Part shown: positions 6,918-15,578 of the stretch, one piece after another
Layout of the letters: the number at the start of each line of letters is the position of its first letter
How positions within the stretch are numbered: position 1 is the first letter of the stretch
Assembly: GCA_905233525.1 (NCBI GenBank)
Contig: CAJOEW010000007.1
Location: forward strand, 1 to 34,798
Direction of reading: 5' to 3'
DNA length: 34,798 nt
Source: an uncultured Synergistales bacterium
GTDB taxonomy: Bacteria; Synergistota; Synergistia; Synergistales; Aminobacteriaceae
Notes under the pieces: generated by a model
Told to the model about the DNA's origin: nothing
The model's database searches: none
Seen by the model: the letters and a program-made list of their open reading frames with translations, nothing else
Translations under genes and position numbers: made by a program

Positions 6918-9119
6918 TTAACGCTTAAGATTTACAACTTCTTCAAGAACTTGGTCGCTTGTTGTGATTACTCGCGTATTAGCCTGGAATCCGCGCTGCG
7001 CTATGATCAAGTGTGTAAATTCTTCAGTTAAATCTACGTTAGACATCTCTAAATTCTGCGACATTATTTTACCTTTACCGTTAACCGTTGCAGGATCGAT
7101 ATTAGCCGTTCCAGAGTTAACAGACTGAGCAAAAATGTTATCGCCCATTTTTTCGAGTCCCTGTTCATTTGCAAACGTAGCAAGAGCCACTCTGTATAAC
7201 GCTATATTTTGGCCGTTGGTGTAGCTTCCTGTTACAGTTCCGTCAACGCCGATATTAAAACTTTCCATAACACCCATTGTATAACCGTCTTGATATACGG
7301 CCTTTGTTGTAGTGTCTGAAGCATATTGAGTCACGCCCATCATATCGTCGCCGTTACCGCTGAAATTCAATGTGATCGTGCTGTTGCCCTGACCGTTTAA
7401 ACTGAATGGAACATCGATATCAATATTAGCATTGCTCCCGTCATAATCTTTTCCGTGGCGTGAGGCATTACCGTCGCTTGATACAACGTTGCTTATATAG
7501 CCTGCTCCTGAAAATTCAACTTCACCGGCATGAGGAGTCGGGATAATGTCCGTTTGATTACCGTCTTCATCAAGTATAAATGCTTCCCAGCGCCAACGGT
7601 TTTCAGTCAATTTTTTGAAATTAACTTCAAGCGTATGTTTCTTGCCGTTATCATCATAAATTGTCGTTTTAGTCGAATGATATCCGCCCATGCCGATACG
7701 TCCGACGCTTTCTGTACTGCTGAAATTACTAGGTGTTGCCGGATTAGCTTCACGCTCAAAAATTAAATAAGTGCTATGGCCGCTGACTGATGTGTCTTCT
7801 GCTCCGCGTAATCTCATTGTTGTTCCATCAAGAGCTGTTCCTGCGATCGGTAATGTGTCGCCCTGAATAGCATCAGCACGCGCAAAAGTTCCGTCAGCAT
7901 TGAAATATACTTCTGATGTCATTCTTCCCATTGTTCCGTCGGCATTTTGATACCACATTGTTAAAGTAGTATTTGTTTCGGATAATGATGAGTTCTCGCC
8001 TCTTGATACAACGCTTTCATCAAATTCAGCTAATATCGGAATATTATTTACATTCGCGCTTGGATCCGAGATTGAGAAATAGCTGTAATTCATTCGCGAT
8101 TTTATATTAAACTCAAATGCGACTTCCGAGCCGTTATAAAGTTTTAATACTCCTGTGCTGTCATCGTATTCAATATTTAAACGAGCCGGTGCAGCTATGT
8201 CTTGAGGGCCTAAATTAACAGTCCAGTCATCATCGCCGCCTTCGCCCTGTGATTCAGCTCCGTTGTTTGTTGCTCTCACGACCTGTAATATTGGCAGCAT
8301 TGTACTTGTATCAATACCGGTCATATTAAAATAAATTACGTCCGTGTTAATGTTATCGGCGATCGTTATTTCAAGATAGCTGAAGCCGTTTTCGTCGCCT
8401 GCGTCTGTGCCTTGAATGTTCGATAAAGATTTTACGGAGACATTACAATCAAAGCCTGCAATATTTACAGCGCCTTGTCCTGCCGTTTCATCTCCGTTAC
8501 TGTTTGGCCAGCCTGCATAAGCGTTAAACGGTATGTCAGGGAATCCATAAGGCAAATAAGCATCTGACTCGCTGTTTAAATTACATTGATACCTGACTTC
8601 ACTGGTAGCGCGAGCTTCAAGTTTACGTCCGATCGGTACATTTACGTTTGAAAGTTCGCTTGAAAGTGTCTGGCTTGAAGCGTCTAAAGGATCCGTCTCG
8701 TATGCATAGCCTTGAAGATAATAGCCTGAACCGGACATAACCAGATCACTATTTGAGTCACGGACGGTAGCACCTGAACGGCTGAAATAATTCTGTTCAC
8801 CGCTCTTATAAACAAAGAAGCCGCTGCCCTGAATCATCATATCTGACGCGCTGCCGGTATATGAAGCTGCACCCTGTGTAAAAATAGTCTCAATAGCTGA
8901 AACGCTGACACCAAGTCCAACCTGTGCAGGGTCAATTCCTCCGAGTGTGTCGCCTGCTCCTGACGCGCTCTTTTGAGTCTGGTACATTAAGTCCGAAAAT
9001 ATAGTGAAATCCTTTTTAAATCCTACAGTGTTGACGTTAGCAATATTATTTCCTGTTACATCGAGCATCGTTTGATGTGCACGCACTCCTGTAACCGCCG
9101 TCATCAATGATCTGAGCAT
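6918..9119 (-). CDS. flgE: Flagellar hook protein FlgE
   Basis: Structural protein of the flagellar hook, the flexible joint outside the cell, exported by the flagellar type III system. The N-terminus is typical: MLRSLMTAVTGVRAHQTMLD, then TGNNIANVNTVGFKKD, the conserved rod/hook motif. Near residue 90 is MIQGSGFFVY. The C-terminus carries LEMSNVDLTEEFTHLIIAQR and GFQANTRVITTSDQ, the paired amphipathic helix of rod/hook proteins. At 733 residues it is far longer than the roughly 400 of enteric FlgE. The extra length lies in the surface-exposed middle (about 130-620), rich in Gly, Asn, Ser and Thr. SD AGGAGG is 13 nt from ATG 9119. It is the last gene of the operon; a 71-bp AT-rich gap before it may hold an extra promoter (TTGTCA and TATAAT-like boxes, poor spacing). 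Confidence 0.97.
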   Translation of the reverse strand: MLRSLMTAVTGVRAHQTMLDVTGNNIANVNTVGFKKDFTIFSDLMYQTQKSASGAGDTLGGIDPAQVGLGVSVSAIETIFTQGAASYTGSASDMMIQGSGFFVYKSGEQNYFSRSGATVRDSNSDLVMSGSGYYLQGYAYETDPLDASSQTLSSELSNVNVPIGRKLEARATSEVRYQCNLNSESDAYLPYGFPDIPFNAYAGWPNSNGDETAGQGAVNIAGFDCNVSVKSLSNIQGTDAGDENGFSYLEITIADNINTDVIYFNMTGIDTSTMLPILQVVRATNNGAESQGEGGDDDWTVNLGPQDIAAPARLNIEYDDSTGVLKLYNGSEVAFEFNIKSRMNYSYFSISDPSANVNNIPILAEFDESVVSRGENSSLSETNTTLTMWYQNADGTMGRMTSEVYFNADGTFARADAIQGDTLPIAGTALDGTTMRLRGAEDTSVSGHSTYLIFEREANPATPSNFSSTESVGRIGMGGYHSTKTTIYDDNGKKHTLEVNFKKLTENRWRWEAFILDEDGNQTDIIPTPHAGEVEFSGAGYISNVVSSDGNASRHGKDYDGSNANIDIDVPFSLNGQGNSTITLNFSGNGDDMMGVTQYASDTTTKAVYQDGYTMGVMESFNIGVDGTVTGSYTNGQNIALYRVALATFANEQGLEKMGDNIFAQSVNSGTANIDPATVNGKGKIMSQNLEMSNVDLTEEFTHLIIAQRGFQANTRVITTSDQVLEEVVNLKR

Positions 9120-9190
9120 TTGTTATCATCTACCTCCTGCGTCTGTTATGCACAATTATAATATTATTATCGTGTATACTTGACAAAATT

Positions 9191-9625
9191 TTAAACTTCG
9201 CTTACGCCTTCAACTTCACTCAATGATACTTCGCCTTCGGTAGTGTCAAGAATAGCCTCACCGCTCTGATCAAACCAGACAGCATTAACAATCGCCGCAA
9301 CTTGTTTAGCGTCATCGCCTGTACCTTTTGTGAATGCAACAGCTTTGCCGATATAACTGACAGCAGAAAATTTATTAGCTTCGGCCATGGATTCGAGAGT
9401 TTTATTCATGTTCTGCATTTGTTCAAGGCTTGAGAATGTCGCCATCTGTGAAATAAATTCGCGGTCTTCCATGGGATTTAACGGATCCTGATTCGATAAT
9501 TCAGCGATCAATAATTTTAAAAAAGCGTCCTTACCGAGCTGATCATTTGTTGCCTGTGTAACTGCATTCGCCTGGCTGGTAGTTGCTGCCGATGATGTAA
9601 CGTTAGTAATATCTGTAACTGCCAT
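9191..9625 (-). CDS. flgD: Flagellar hook-capping scaffold protein FlgD
   Basis: FlgD caps the growing hook and guides FlgE assembly, then is discarded. 144 residues. The conserved FlgD signature is clear: LGKDAFLKLLIAELSNQDPL, NPMEDREFISQMATFSSLEQ, MQNMNKTLE. The remainder ends in an acidic tail. Enteric FlgD is about 230 residues with a Fn3/tudor-like C-terminal domain. This one has only the N-terminal scaffold plus a short beta segment, as in several other phyla. It lies 19 bp after fliK, directly before flgE, the usual hook order. SD AGGAGG lies 10 nt before ATG 9625. Confidence 0.95.
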   Translation of the reverse strand: MAVTDITNVTSSAATTSQANAVTQATNDQLGKDAFLKLLIAELSNQDPLNPMEDREFISQMATFSSLEQMQNMNKTLESMAEANKFSAVSYIGKAVAFTKGTGDDAKQVAAIVNAVWFDQSGEAILDTTEGEVSLSEVEGVSEV

Positions 9626-9644
9626 AATAAAATTTCCTCCTTTG

Positions 9645-11285
9645 CTATGCGACCCAGTATAATAAGCCGTCTTGTAAATCTATTCTAAATTCTTCCGAGC
9701 CGCCGTCTTCGATTTCTTCAAGATTAAAATTTCTGCGGCTGTTGTTGTTATTATAAGCGTCGTGCTGATTTTGCTGCTGCGCGTTATCTTGTTGAACGTC
9801 TACAGAAAATTCAGCGACCTGCACTCCCTGTTGAGATAAATTCATACGTAATTGAGTCAACTGGCTTTGAACGAGCTGCCTAATTTGTTCGCTTGCTACT
9901 TTTATTGTCGCCTCTACACCCGATGATGTTGAGCTTAATTCAACACTGACACGGCCTAACGCAGGAGGATCGATAATAACATTAGCTTTTTGTATACCGT
10001 CAGCACGAATGAATCTGACTACGTTAACGAGGCCGTCTCTTACAATTCCGCTTTGAGTGAAATTATATCCAGTGCGTAAATTTAACGGCGTTGTATTTTC
10101 AGCTGTTGATACTTTACGGTTATCAAGCACGCCCTCAAAAAACGATTGAAAATTATTATGATGTTCAGCGCGTGTTGTATTAGTATTTGCTGAATACGAT
10201 CTTGAATTTTCCGAAGGCATTCCAACGCGTGAATTATTATTACGCTGATTTCTGGACTGGTTATTATTTTCGCCTGACCATGAAAAATTTTTTGATTGGC
10301 CTTGCTGATCTTGTGAGCCGTCATTATTTTCCGAGCTGTTTTGATTTTGATGTTCATCAGCGCGAGATTCTAAAAGCTTGCTAAAATCATTCACAGGCTC
10401 TTCAATTTCACTATCATTTGAATTTATTTCATGTGTGTTTTGCTGCTCAGGTTTGATTAAATTTGTTTCAGAAAATATTTTATGATCGCTGTGCTTTGAA
10501 TTTTTCGCTAAGATATTATCCGGTTGAGCTTCAATATTTTCGAGCGGCTGATCATTTTCCTGCGGCTTATTCTCAGCAATAACGGCGGCCATAAATTGAA
10601 TTAATTGATCGTCTTGAATTTCGGAGTCAGTGTTAATAATTTTTTCAGGCTCTTCATCATCATCATTTTCGGACGCGTCAATTTTTTCAGAATCAGAATC
10701 GGACTCGCTATCGATAACAGGCTTTAAATTTTGATCTGACTTCTTCGGCGTGAAAGTCTTTATATAAATTTCAGCTAAAGCCCTCAAATCTTCGTCAGGT
10801 ATTTCAACGCCTAATTCTTTAGCTATTTCTTTCATGGCGTTAAAAATTTCTTCAAGCTCATTCTCATCAACGGCTTCAAAATTTGTATCAAGCTCAAGTT
10901 CAGGATCAAGCTCGACCGCAAATTCCGGCATTAAATCAATTTCGCCTGGTATGACCTGTTGTGAAGCGAGCTTAATATTTTGCGGACGTGAAGCCAATAA
11001 ATCTAACATCGTTTGAGGTAAAGCCGACTTTGAAAAATCAAACGCTTTAGAAATTTCATCGGCCTGCACATCATTTTTTACGGTTGTTTTTGAATTTTGA
11101 TCGTTAATTAAACTCTTGGCCTGGCTGTTATTTTGTGTTTTAGTAAGCTCGTTATCAACCAAGCTGTCAAAAACTCCTGCACGATTATTATTTATATTAT
11201 TTGAGTTGTTTTCATGCTTGGAATTTTTTGACGGCTGCTTTTGGATTTGAGTTTGCTGCGGAATAAATGCAAATACTTCAGACAT
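9645..11285 (-). CDS. fliK: Flagellar hook-length control protein FliK
   Basis: FliK is an exported molecular ruler that measures the hook and switches export specificity. 546 residues. The first 400 or so are low complexity: Asn/Gln/Ser-rich, with acidic blocks such as ELDPELELD and the DSESDSDSEK region. The C-terminal hook domain (about 410-510) is recognisable: NVVRFIRADGIQKANVII, DPPALGRVSVELSSTSSG, and QLTQLRMNLSQQGVQVAEFS, where L-x-P-x-x-L-G-x-(V/L)-x-V is the family core. Length and low conservation of the N-terminal part are normal for this family. It sits between the MotE-like gene (1-bp gap) and flgD, and its SD GGAGG is 8 nt from ATG 11285. Confidence 0.9.
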   Translation of the reverse strand: MSEVFAFIPQQTQIQKQPSKNSKHENNSNNINNNRAGVFDSLVDNELTKTQNNSQAKSLINDQNSKTTVKNDVQADEISKAFDFSKSALPQTMLDLLASRPQNIKLASQQVIPGEIDLMPEFAVELDPELELDTNFEAVDENELEEIFNAMKEIAKELGVEIPDEDLRALAEIYIKTFTPKKSDQNLKPVIDSESDSDSEKIDASENDDDEEPEKIINTDSEIQDDQLIQFMAAVIAENKPQENDQPLENIEAQPDNILAKNSKHSDHKIFSETNLIKPEQQNTHEINSNDSEIEEPVNDFSKLLESRADEHQNQNSSENNDGSQDQQGQSKNFSWSGENNNQSRNQRNNNSRVGMPSENSRSYSANTNTTRAEHHNNFQSFFEGVLDNRKVSTAENTTPLNLRTGYNFTQSGIVRDGLVNVVRFIRADGIQKANVIIDPPALGRVSVELSSTSSGVEATIKVASEQIRQLVQSQLTQLRMNLSQQGVQVAEFSVDVQQDNAQQQNQHDAYNNNNSRRNFNLEEIEDGGSEEFRIDLQDGLLYWVA

Positions 11286-11286
11286 T

Positions 11287-11973
11287 TTAAAAACCTCCCT
11301 GATTTCTACCGCGCGACATCAATTCTGTAAGGCGTGAGGCTTTTTGAGGTCTGATCGTGCTCATGATTGAAGCTCTTACATCGTTCGGCAGTCTTAATAA
11401 TAATTCTACAGCAAGATTATCACGCAATTGATTTACAATCGCAGCAGCTTTTCTCGGCGACATATCCTGATAAGTTCTTGCAACCTGATTCATTAACTCG
11501 CGTTCACTGGCTGTAGCTCCGTTGCCTTCTGCGTCGTTTAATGCTGATTCGCGTTCTTCGATTTTCATTTCACGAAGCTTTAAATCACGCGAGAGTGTTA
11601 TTAAATTTTTTTCGCGCTCGTCGTATTTAAATTCGGCATCTTCATCATTTTGAGCTATAGCACGTTCTCGAGCGTCTAAACGTCTCTGCCATTCGTCAAG
11701 CTCAAGAGTTCTGCGCGACTCTACACTCATTGCATAACGTTCAGGGACACCGAAAAATTTTGCAAGCCTGTCGCCCACATACGGAATATTCGGAACTATG
11801 CTCCAAAATATCGGTCTTCCGTCCCATATGCCGCTCAAATGTAAACCAACTCCAATTCCAAGAGCGAGCAATATTATCCAGAACAGGAACGTGAAAAAAC
11901 CGCGCTTCTTTTTTTTCTGTTTCTTAGGTGCTGTTACGATCGGTTGTATATCTTCTGTACGTTCGTCAGCCAT
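11287..11973 (-). CDS. MotE/FlbB-like flagellar membrane coiled-coil protein
   Basis: 228 residues. A cytoplasmic Lys-rich N-terminus (KKQKKKKRG) is followed by one transmembrane helix (about 26-46), then a charged coiled coil (about 95-145, with R-E-K and E-E-R-E heptads). The C-terminal domain (about 165-222) has MSPRKAAAIVNQLRDN, AVELLLRLP and the T-x-x-R-P-Q-K-A-S-R-L-T-E-L-M end. That end resembles the MgtE intracellular/FliG-middle type helical domain. This architecture is that of MotE in alphaproteobacteria and FlbB in spirochaetes, which help stator or periplasmic motor parts assemble. The start overlaps the stop of the upstream gene (TAATG), so the two are probably translationally coupled. 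Confidence 0.75.
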   Translation of the reverse strand: MADERTEDIQPIVTAPKKQKKKKRGFFTFLFWIILLALGIGVGLHLSGIWDGRPIFWSIVPNIPYVGDRLAKFFGVPERYAMSVESRRTLELDEWQRRLDARERAIAQNDEDAEFKYDEREKNLITLSRDLKLREMKIEERESALNDAEGNGATASERELMNQVARTYQDMSPRKAAAIVNQLRDNLAVELLLRLPNDVRASIMSTIRPQKASRLTELMSRGRNQGGF

Positions 11974-12536
11974 TAACCTGCACTCCTTAATTTACGGTAA
12001 ATAGACATTATATTTTTTACATAACGCTTTGATACGTCGGGTATATTTCCAGAGTCAACACGATTAGGCCCTGCGTTATATGCTGCCAATGCTTTTTCGA
12101 CATCGCCTCTATATTTGTCGGTCAGATCTGAAATATATCTTATGCCGCCTTCTAAATTTTGGACGGGATCATTTGGATCGACTCCTAATGCTGCGGCAGT
12201 CTTTGGCATCAACTGCATTAAACCGATCGCGCCTTTGTTTGATACTGCGTCAACGTTCCAGCCTGATTCAACTTGTATCATCGCGCGGATCAATTCCTGA
12301 TCGATATTATATTTATCCGCGTATTTGTCTATTATGTCTTTTAATTCGTGATAGCTTGTCTGATTTGATATTGCTCTGGTTTTTACAGGTCTGTTCATGT
12401 TATCAAGTACTTCTGTAAATTTCGTGCGTGAAGACTCTTGATTATCCATGTTATGCAAATGAAGAGCCGTTTGTGCTTTAATTTCTTCGATACGGCTCAA
12501 AACTTTCTGTACACTTGTTAGATCATAGATCGGCAT
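11973..12536 (-). CDS. Flagellar-operon lytic transglycosylase (SLT, GH23-like)
   Basis: Cleaves the glycan strands of peptidoglycan, here probably to let the flagellar rod pass. 187 residues. The catalytic domain (about 62-185) has the Slt70-type motifs IQVESGWN with catalytic Glu at 90, KGAIGLMQLMPKTA, and AAYNAGPNRV. No signal peptide is visible: the first 60 residues are hydrophilic and helical. Export through the flagellar type III system, as with FlgJ-type muramidases, would fit its place between fliJ and the MotE-like gene. SD GGAGG is 12 nt from ATG 12536; the upstream fliJ stop is 2 bp away. Confidence 0.88.
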   Translation of the reverse strand: MPIYDLTSVQKVLSRIEEIKAQTALHLHNMDNQESSRTKFTEVLDNMNRPVKTRAISNQTSYHELKDIIDKYADKYNIDQELIRAMIQVESGWNVDAVSNKGAIGLMQLMPKTAAALGVDPNDPVQNLEGGIRYISDLTDKYRGDVEKALAAYNAGPNRVDSGNIPDVSKRYVKNIMSIYRKLRSAG

Positions 12537-12538
12537 TA

Positions 12539-13003
12539 TTACGATCGTCCTCCCTGATTGATTCTGACGCGTGAAAATTGCATCGTCGCAACGTCGTCGA
12601 GTTCGTTTTGTTCGATTCCTAAACGTTCTTTAAAATCGGCTTCCTTCAATTTTCCGATATACGTTTCCATGATTTTCACATCGCGGTGTTTTTCAACGAG
12701 TCTTGCTTCAGTTCCGGCTATACGTGTTCTAACGTCATTTAAATTATTATTTCCGCGTTGTATGTCCGTGTCGATTGCTGATATAAACTGGCGCTGAAAC
12801 CATAATTCATTACTTGATAAAGCGCGTTCGCCCGGTTTGCTGAAATCCATGATCGCTTGAGCTTTTTCGTTAGCGAGTTCGTCAAGATGTTCTAATACTT
12901 TACGTTCTTCGTTACGCTCTGAAGCTAATAAAGCCTGTTCATCTCTGCGCAAGTCCTCACGAATTTTTAGGATCCTGTTGAATTTTACGATTCTCTGTTG
13001 CAA
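12539..13003 (-). CDS. fliJ: Flagellar export chaperone FliJ
   Basis: FliJ is the coiled-coil stalk that couples the FliI ATPase to the export gate and escorts substrates. 154 residues, almost entirely charged helix. The start QQRIVKFNRILKIREDLRR matches the family pattern in which an R-x-x-(F)-x-(R/L)-x-x-L-x-x-R-E segment opens the first helix. Assignment depends on this, on length and on operon position, because FliJ conservation is weak. The start is TTG 13003, placed by the family N-terminus; no good SD precedes it. It is the first gene of the operon: fliI and fliH, its usual neighbours, are not here. Confidence 0.8.
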   Translation of the reverse strand: MQQRIVKFNRILKIREDLRRDEQALLASERNEERKVLEHLDELANEKAQAIMDFSKPGERALSSNELWFQRQFISAIDTDIQRGNNNLNDVRTRIAGTEARLVEKHRDVKIMETYIGKLKEADFKERLGIEQNELDDVATMQFSRVRINQGGRS

Positions 13004-13373
13004 TTAGACGGCGTTACAGGTATTTTTTATTACATGCCTGCAACGTTTTACACCTGCCTTTCATAAATTTTTAAATTATTTATACACAGCCGCTTTGACG
13101 AAATATCACGATCATTTTTTAATGGCGCGTCTAAAAAATTTTCAGTGTTAACGATCGTGCAGAACATGATTATTATTATTATCGGTCTTGTATATTTTTC
13201 ATAGATCATATTTCTGGATAAAAAGCAATTCCGCCGCGGCATGATATGTATTTATATTTTCTTTAACGGCTCAATGAGCAATATTACTTCATTTGTTTGT
13301 ACACCAGCTTATTCAAGATAAAAAAATTTCGTTTGCTATAATACCAAAAATTATAGGAGGTGTTGAAAATTAA
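13004..13373. other. 370-bp divergent intergenic region between fliJ and the hydrolase gene
   Basis: No convincing gene. An open frame on the minus strand (13048-13242) has no SD and a composition unlike the neighbours. The left part (13015-13060) has repeated TGTAA/GCAGG elements on the minus strand and CAGGT...ACCTG inverted repeats just upstream of fliJ, which could be a regulator site. CCGATAA on the minus strand at 13179-13185 resembles a sigma-28 -10 but no -35 accompanies it. A short (ATT)n run is at 13169-13181. The right end carries the promoter of the rightward gene. Confidence 0.6.
13334..13342 (+). promoter_or_regulatory. Extended -10 promoter of the isochorismatase-like gene
   Basis: TGCTATAAT, an extended -10 with a perfect TATAAT. 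No good -35 is seen at 17 bp. The expected start site near 13349 would leave a leader of about 25 nt, beginning just before the SD AGGAGG (13355-13360). Confidence 0.6.
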
Positions 13374-13943
13374 ATGAGCAAATTTTTAAATGCCCAGTCA
13401 AGTTTTTTAATCATGATAGATCTTCAAGAGAAATTACTGCCTGCGATTTTCAACAATACACAAATTATTTCAAACTCTACAAAACTTTTAACGGCTGCAA
13501 ATGTCTTAAACATTCCTTTAATCGTCAGCCAGCAATACACTAAAGGTATAGGCGATACTGTACCGGAATTAAAAAAATTATTGCCTGAGAATCAAAATAT
13601 CCTTGAGAAAACAGAATTTTCATGCTGCCAAAATGAAAAATTTTCGGACGCATTTTTAAACATGAAATTTGATTCAGGCTCGCGCGACACTGCTGTATTA
13701 TTCGGTGTTGAAAGTCATATATGTGTTTTGGGCACGGCTATTGATTTAATTGAGAAATATAATTTAAACGTCGCTATCGCTGTTGACTCATGCGGAAGCC
13801 GTACAGAAGACAATCATAAATACGCAATCGAAGCCGCAAGAGATTTAGGCTGCTTTGTTATTCCGACAGAGACAATTATTTATCACATGCTCGGGAAAGC
13901 GGGTACACCTGAATTTAAAAAATTACTGCCGCTGTTTAAATAA
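13374..13943 (+). CDS. Isochorismatase-family cysteine hydrolase (YcaC-like)
   Basis: 189 residues, the usual size for this alpha/beta fold of amide/imine hydrolases. The catalytic triad is present: Asp16 in LIMIDLQEKL, Lys79 in ILEKTEFSC, and Cys117 in GVESHICVLGTAIDL, which also has the family's cis-peptide region before the cysteine. Substrate cannot be read from sequence; relatives include YcaC, nicotinamidase and N-carbamoylsarcosine amidase. It lacks the metal-binding D-x-H of nicotinamidase, so that activity is unlikely. It is the first gene of a rightward run of closely spaced genes, 9 bp before the glycosyltransferase gene, and has its own promoter. SD AGGAGG lies 13 nt from ATG. Confidence 0.88.
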   Translation: MSKFLNAQSSFLIMIDLQEKLLPAIFNNTQIISNSTKLLTAANVLNIPLIVSQQYTKGIGDTVPELKKLLPENQNILEKTEFSCCQNEKFSDAFLNMKFDSGSRDTAVLFGVESHICVLGTAIDLIEKYNLNVAIAVDSCGSRTEDNHKYAIEAARDLGCFVIPTETIIYHMLGKAGTPEFKKLLPLFK

Positions 13944-13952
13944 AAAAATACT

Positions 13953-15548
13953 TTGCGTAAATGGCTCTATAGAAATAAGCTCGCTGTAATTTTTACGGTG
14001 CTGCTGTTTTATTTTTACTTTCGCGGGATTGGTGATCACGGCCTTATAGATCCGATCGAAGGTGTTAATGCTTCTGTCGAGACTCATATGCTTGCGACAG
14101 GAAATTATTTTGTGCCAAAAGTCGGAGACGAATTAACAGCCGGAAAATCTTTATTAACATGGTGGCTTGCGTCATTAGCTTTAAAAATTTTCGGCTGGGG
14201 AGAATTTGGCGTACGTTTTTGGTCAGCGATGGCCGGCGTTGGAATGGTTATAGCTGCGGCTTCATCAGCAAGACATTCAATAAACGAGTCAATCCGAAAA
14301 TCCTGGCTTGCTGCTACGATCTGTGCAAGTACTGTTATTTGTTTTACGTCCTCGCAAATTGCTTCATCTCATGCTTTGTACGGATGTTTAACGGGTTTTG
14401 CGCTCATGTACACGTTAAAAGGCATGGACAATAAAAATTATTTCATGCTTGCACATTTATTTATTGTTTTAGCTTTTATGGCTCATGGTGCAGGCGGTTT
14501 TGTATTTCCGTTTATGGCCGTGATAATTTTTGGAGTGTTTAACGGTGAAAATGATTTTCTGATAAATTTTTTCACATGGCCTCCGGCGGCTTTAATCTCA
14601 ATTTTCGGAATATGTTTATATATTTTGGCCTTAATGTTCGGTAACGGCTGGATATTACATTTTATGCGCTGTGAAAATCTGGGATTAGATCTAAACGGAA
14701 TATTTGGATATATATTATTTGCTTTCGCGTCGTTCATGCCATGGCACGGATTTTTTTTCAATGCGTTAAACGAAGTTTATTCACAAGAATTTTCAGCAAC
14801 GAGAAAAAATAATCCGCGTATATTGATTTTAATTTGGGTGTTTATATTTGCTTTAGCCGGTGTTGTTTCAGGCGATATATTATCTTTATCGGCATGCGCT
14901 CCTGCTTTAGCTGCATTAACAGGCGATAAGATTGACGAATGGTTTTATCAAAAAAATCTGACCGATATAAAAATTTCAGTCGCTTTGAATCTTGTAATAA
15001 CATTGCCTTCGATCGCTTTATTGCTTCCGATAGCTATAAATAAATTTTCTGTTATGGGTGCTGCTTCGATGTCGTTAATACCATGCGGATTATTTGCGGT
15101 GTTGTTTATATTTGCGAGCTGGTATTACACGAAGACTCAGCAAATTGCCAAATGGGTTCGTAACGTTCCTATATCGGCGCTGTTATGTTTGATGCCGTTA
15201 GCCGGAGTTTTTGATTTAGCGTCAGAAAAATTATCTATCAGGGACGCAGGCTTAAGACTCCGCAGCGAGATACAAGGCAATAATATAATTGTGCAATACG
15301 CGGTAAATCATCCGTCAGTATATTTTTACACTTTGAGAAATTCAAGCCTGTTTCTATCAAGCTTCACACCAGGACTTCAAGACAGCAAATATATTATAAA
15401 TTCATTCAATGATCTTAACCGTTTATGGATCGCTTCTGAACGAGTATTTATTATTATGGACATAGAAAATAAATTACCTGCGAAATTATCCGGCACAATT
15501 TACCCTTTGCTTGATGAGGGCGGCGTGTCATTATTAAGCAATAAATAA
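13953..15548 (+). CDS. Integral membrane glycosyltransferase, PMT/ArnT-like
   Basis: 531 residues with about 10-12 transmembrane helices. Helix 1 (about 10-25) is followed by GDHGLIDPIEGVNASVETHM, which corresponds to the first periplasmic loop of the GT-C family, where an acidic residue (D/E) is catalytic and the pattern is D-(E/P)-x-x-(Y/N)-A-E. Next come GNYFVPKVGDELTAGKSLLTWW and LKIFGWGEFGVRFWSA, matching the Y-x-x-K-P-P-L-x-x-W and S-x-x-R-L-P-x-x regions. Such enzymes move a sugar from a polyprenyl carrier to lipid A, protein or another lipid. The start TTG 13953 has no SD and follows the upstream stop by 9 bp, so translation is probably coupled. Acceptor unknown. Confidence 0.82.
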   Translation: MRKWLYRNKLAVIFTVLLFYFYFRGIGDHGLIDPIEGVNASVETHMLATGNYFVPKVGDELTAGKSLLTWWLASLALKIFGWGEFGVRFWSAMAGVGMVIAAASSARHSINESIRKSWLAATICASTVICFTSSQIASSHALYGCLTGFALMYTLKGMDNKNYFMLAHLFIVLAFMAHGAGGFVFPFMAVIIFGVFNGENDFLINFFTWPPAALISIFGICLYILALMFGNGWILHFMRCENLGLDLNGIFGYILFAFASFMPWHGFFFNALNEVYSQEFSATRKNNPRILILIWVFIFALAGVVSGDILSLSACAPALAALTGDKIDEWFYQKNLTDIKISVALNLVITLPSIALLLPIAINKFSVMGAASMSLIPCGLFAVLFIFASWYYTKTQQIAKWVRNVPISALLCLMPLAGVFDLASEKLSIRDAGLRLRSEIQGNNIIVQYAVNHPSVYFYTLRNSSLFLSSFTPGLQDSKYIINSFNDLNRLWIASERVFIIMDIENKLPAKLSGTIYPLLDEGGVSLLSNK

Positions 15549-15578
15549 ATTTTCACAAACAGGAGGATTTTTTCAGAC

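Noticed and set aside
10082-10357. Alternative frames inside fliK
   Set aside because: The host frame has a recognisable FliK C-terminal domain; these are low-complexity shadows.
13037-13055. Sigma-54-like GG...GC promoter on the minus strand before fliJ
   Set aside because: GG and GC are 11 bases apart rather than the required 10, and the TGGCAC part is missing.
13179-13186. CCGATAA on the minus strand, like a sigma-28 -10 for the flagellar operon
   Set aside because: No TAAA-type -35 at the right distance, and it is about 170 bp from fliJ; left as a weak hint only.
13048-13242. 64-residue open frame on the minus strand upstream of fliJ
   Set aside because: No SD, composition unlike the neighbours, and it lies in an AT-rich regulatory region with repeat-like sequence.
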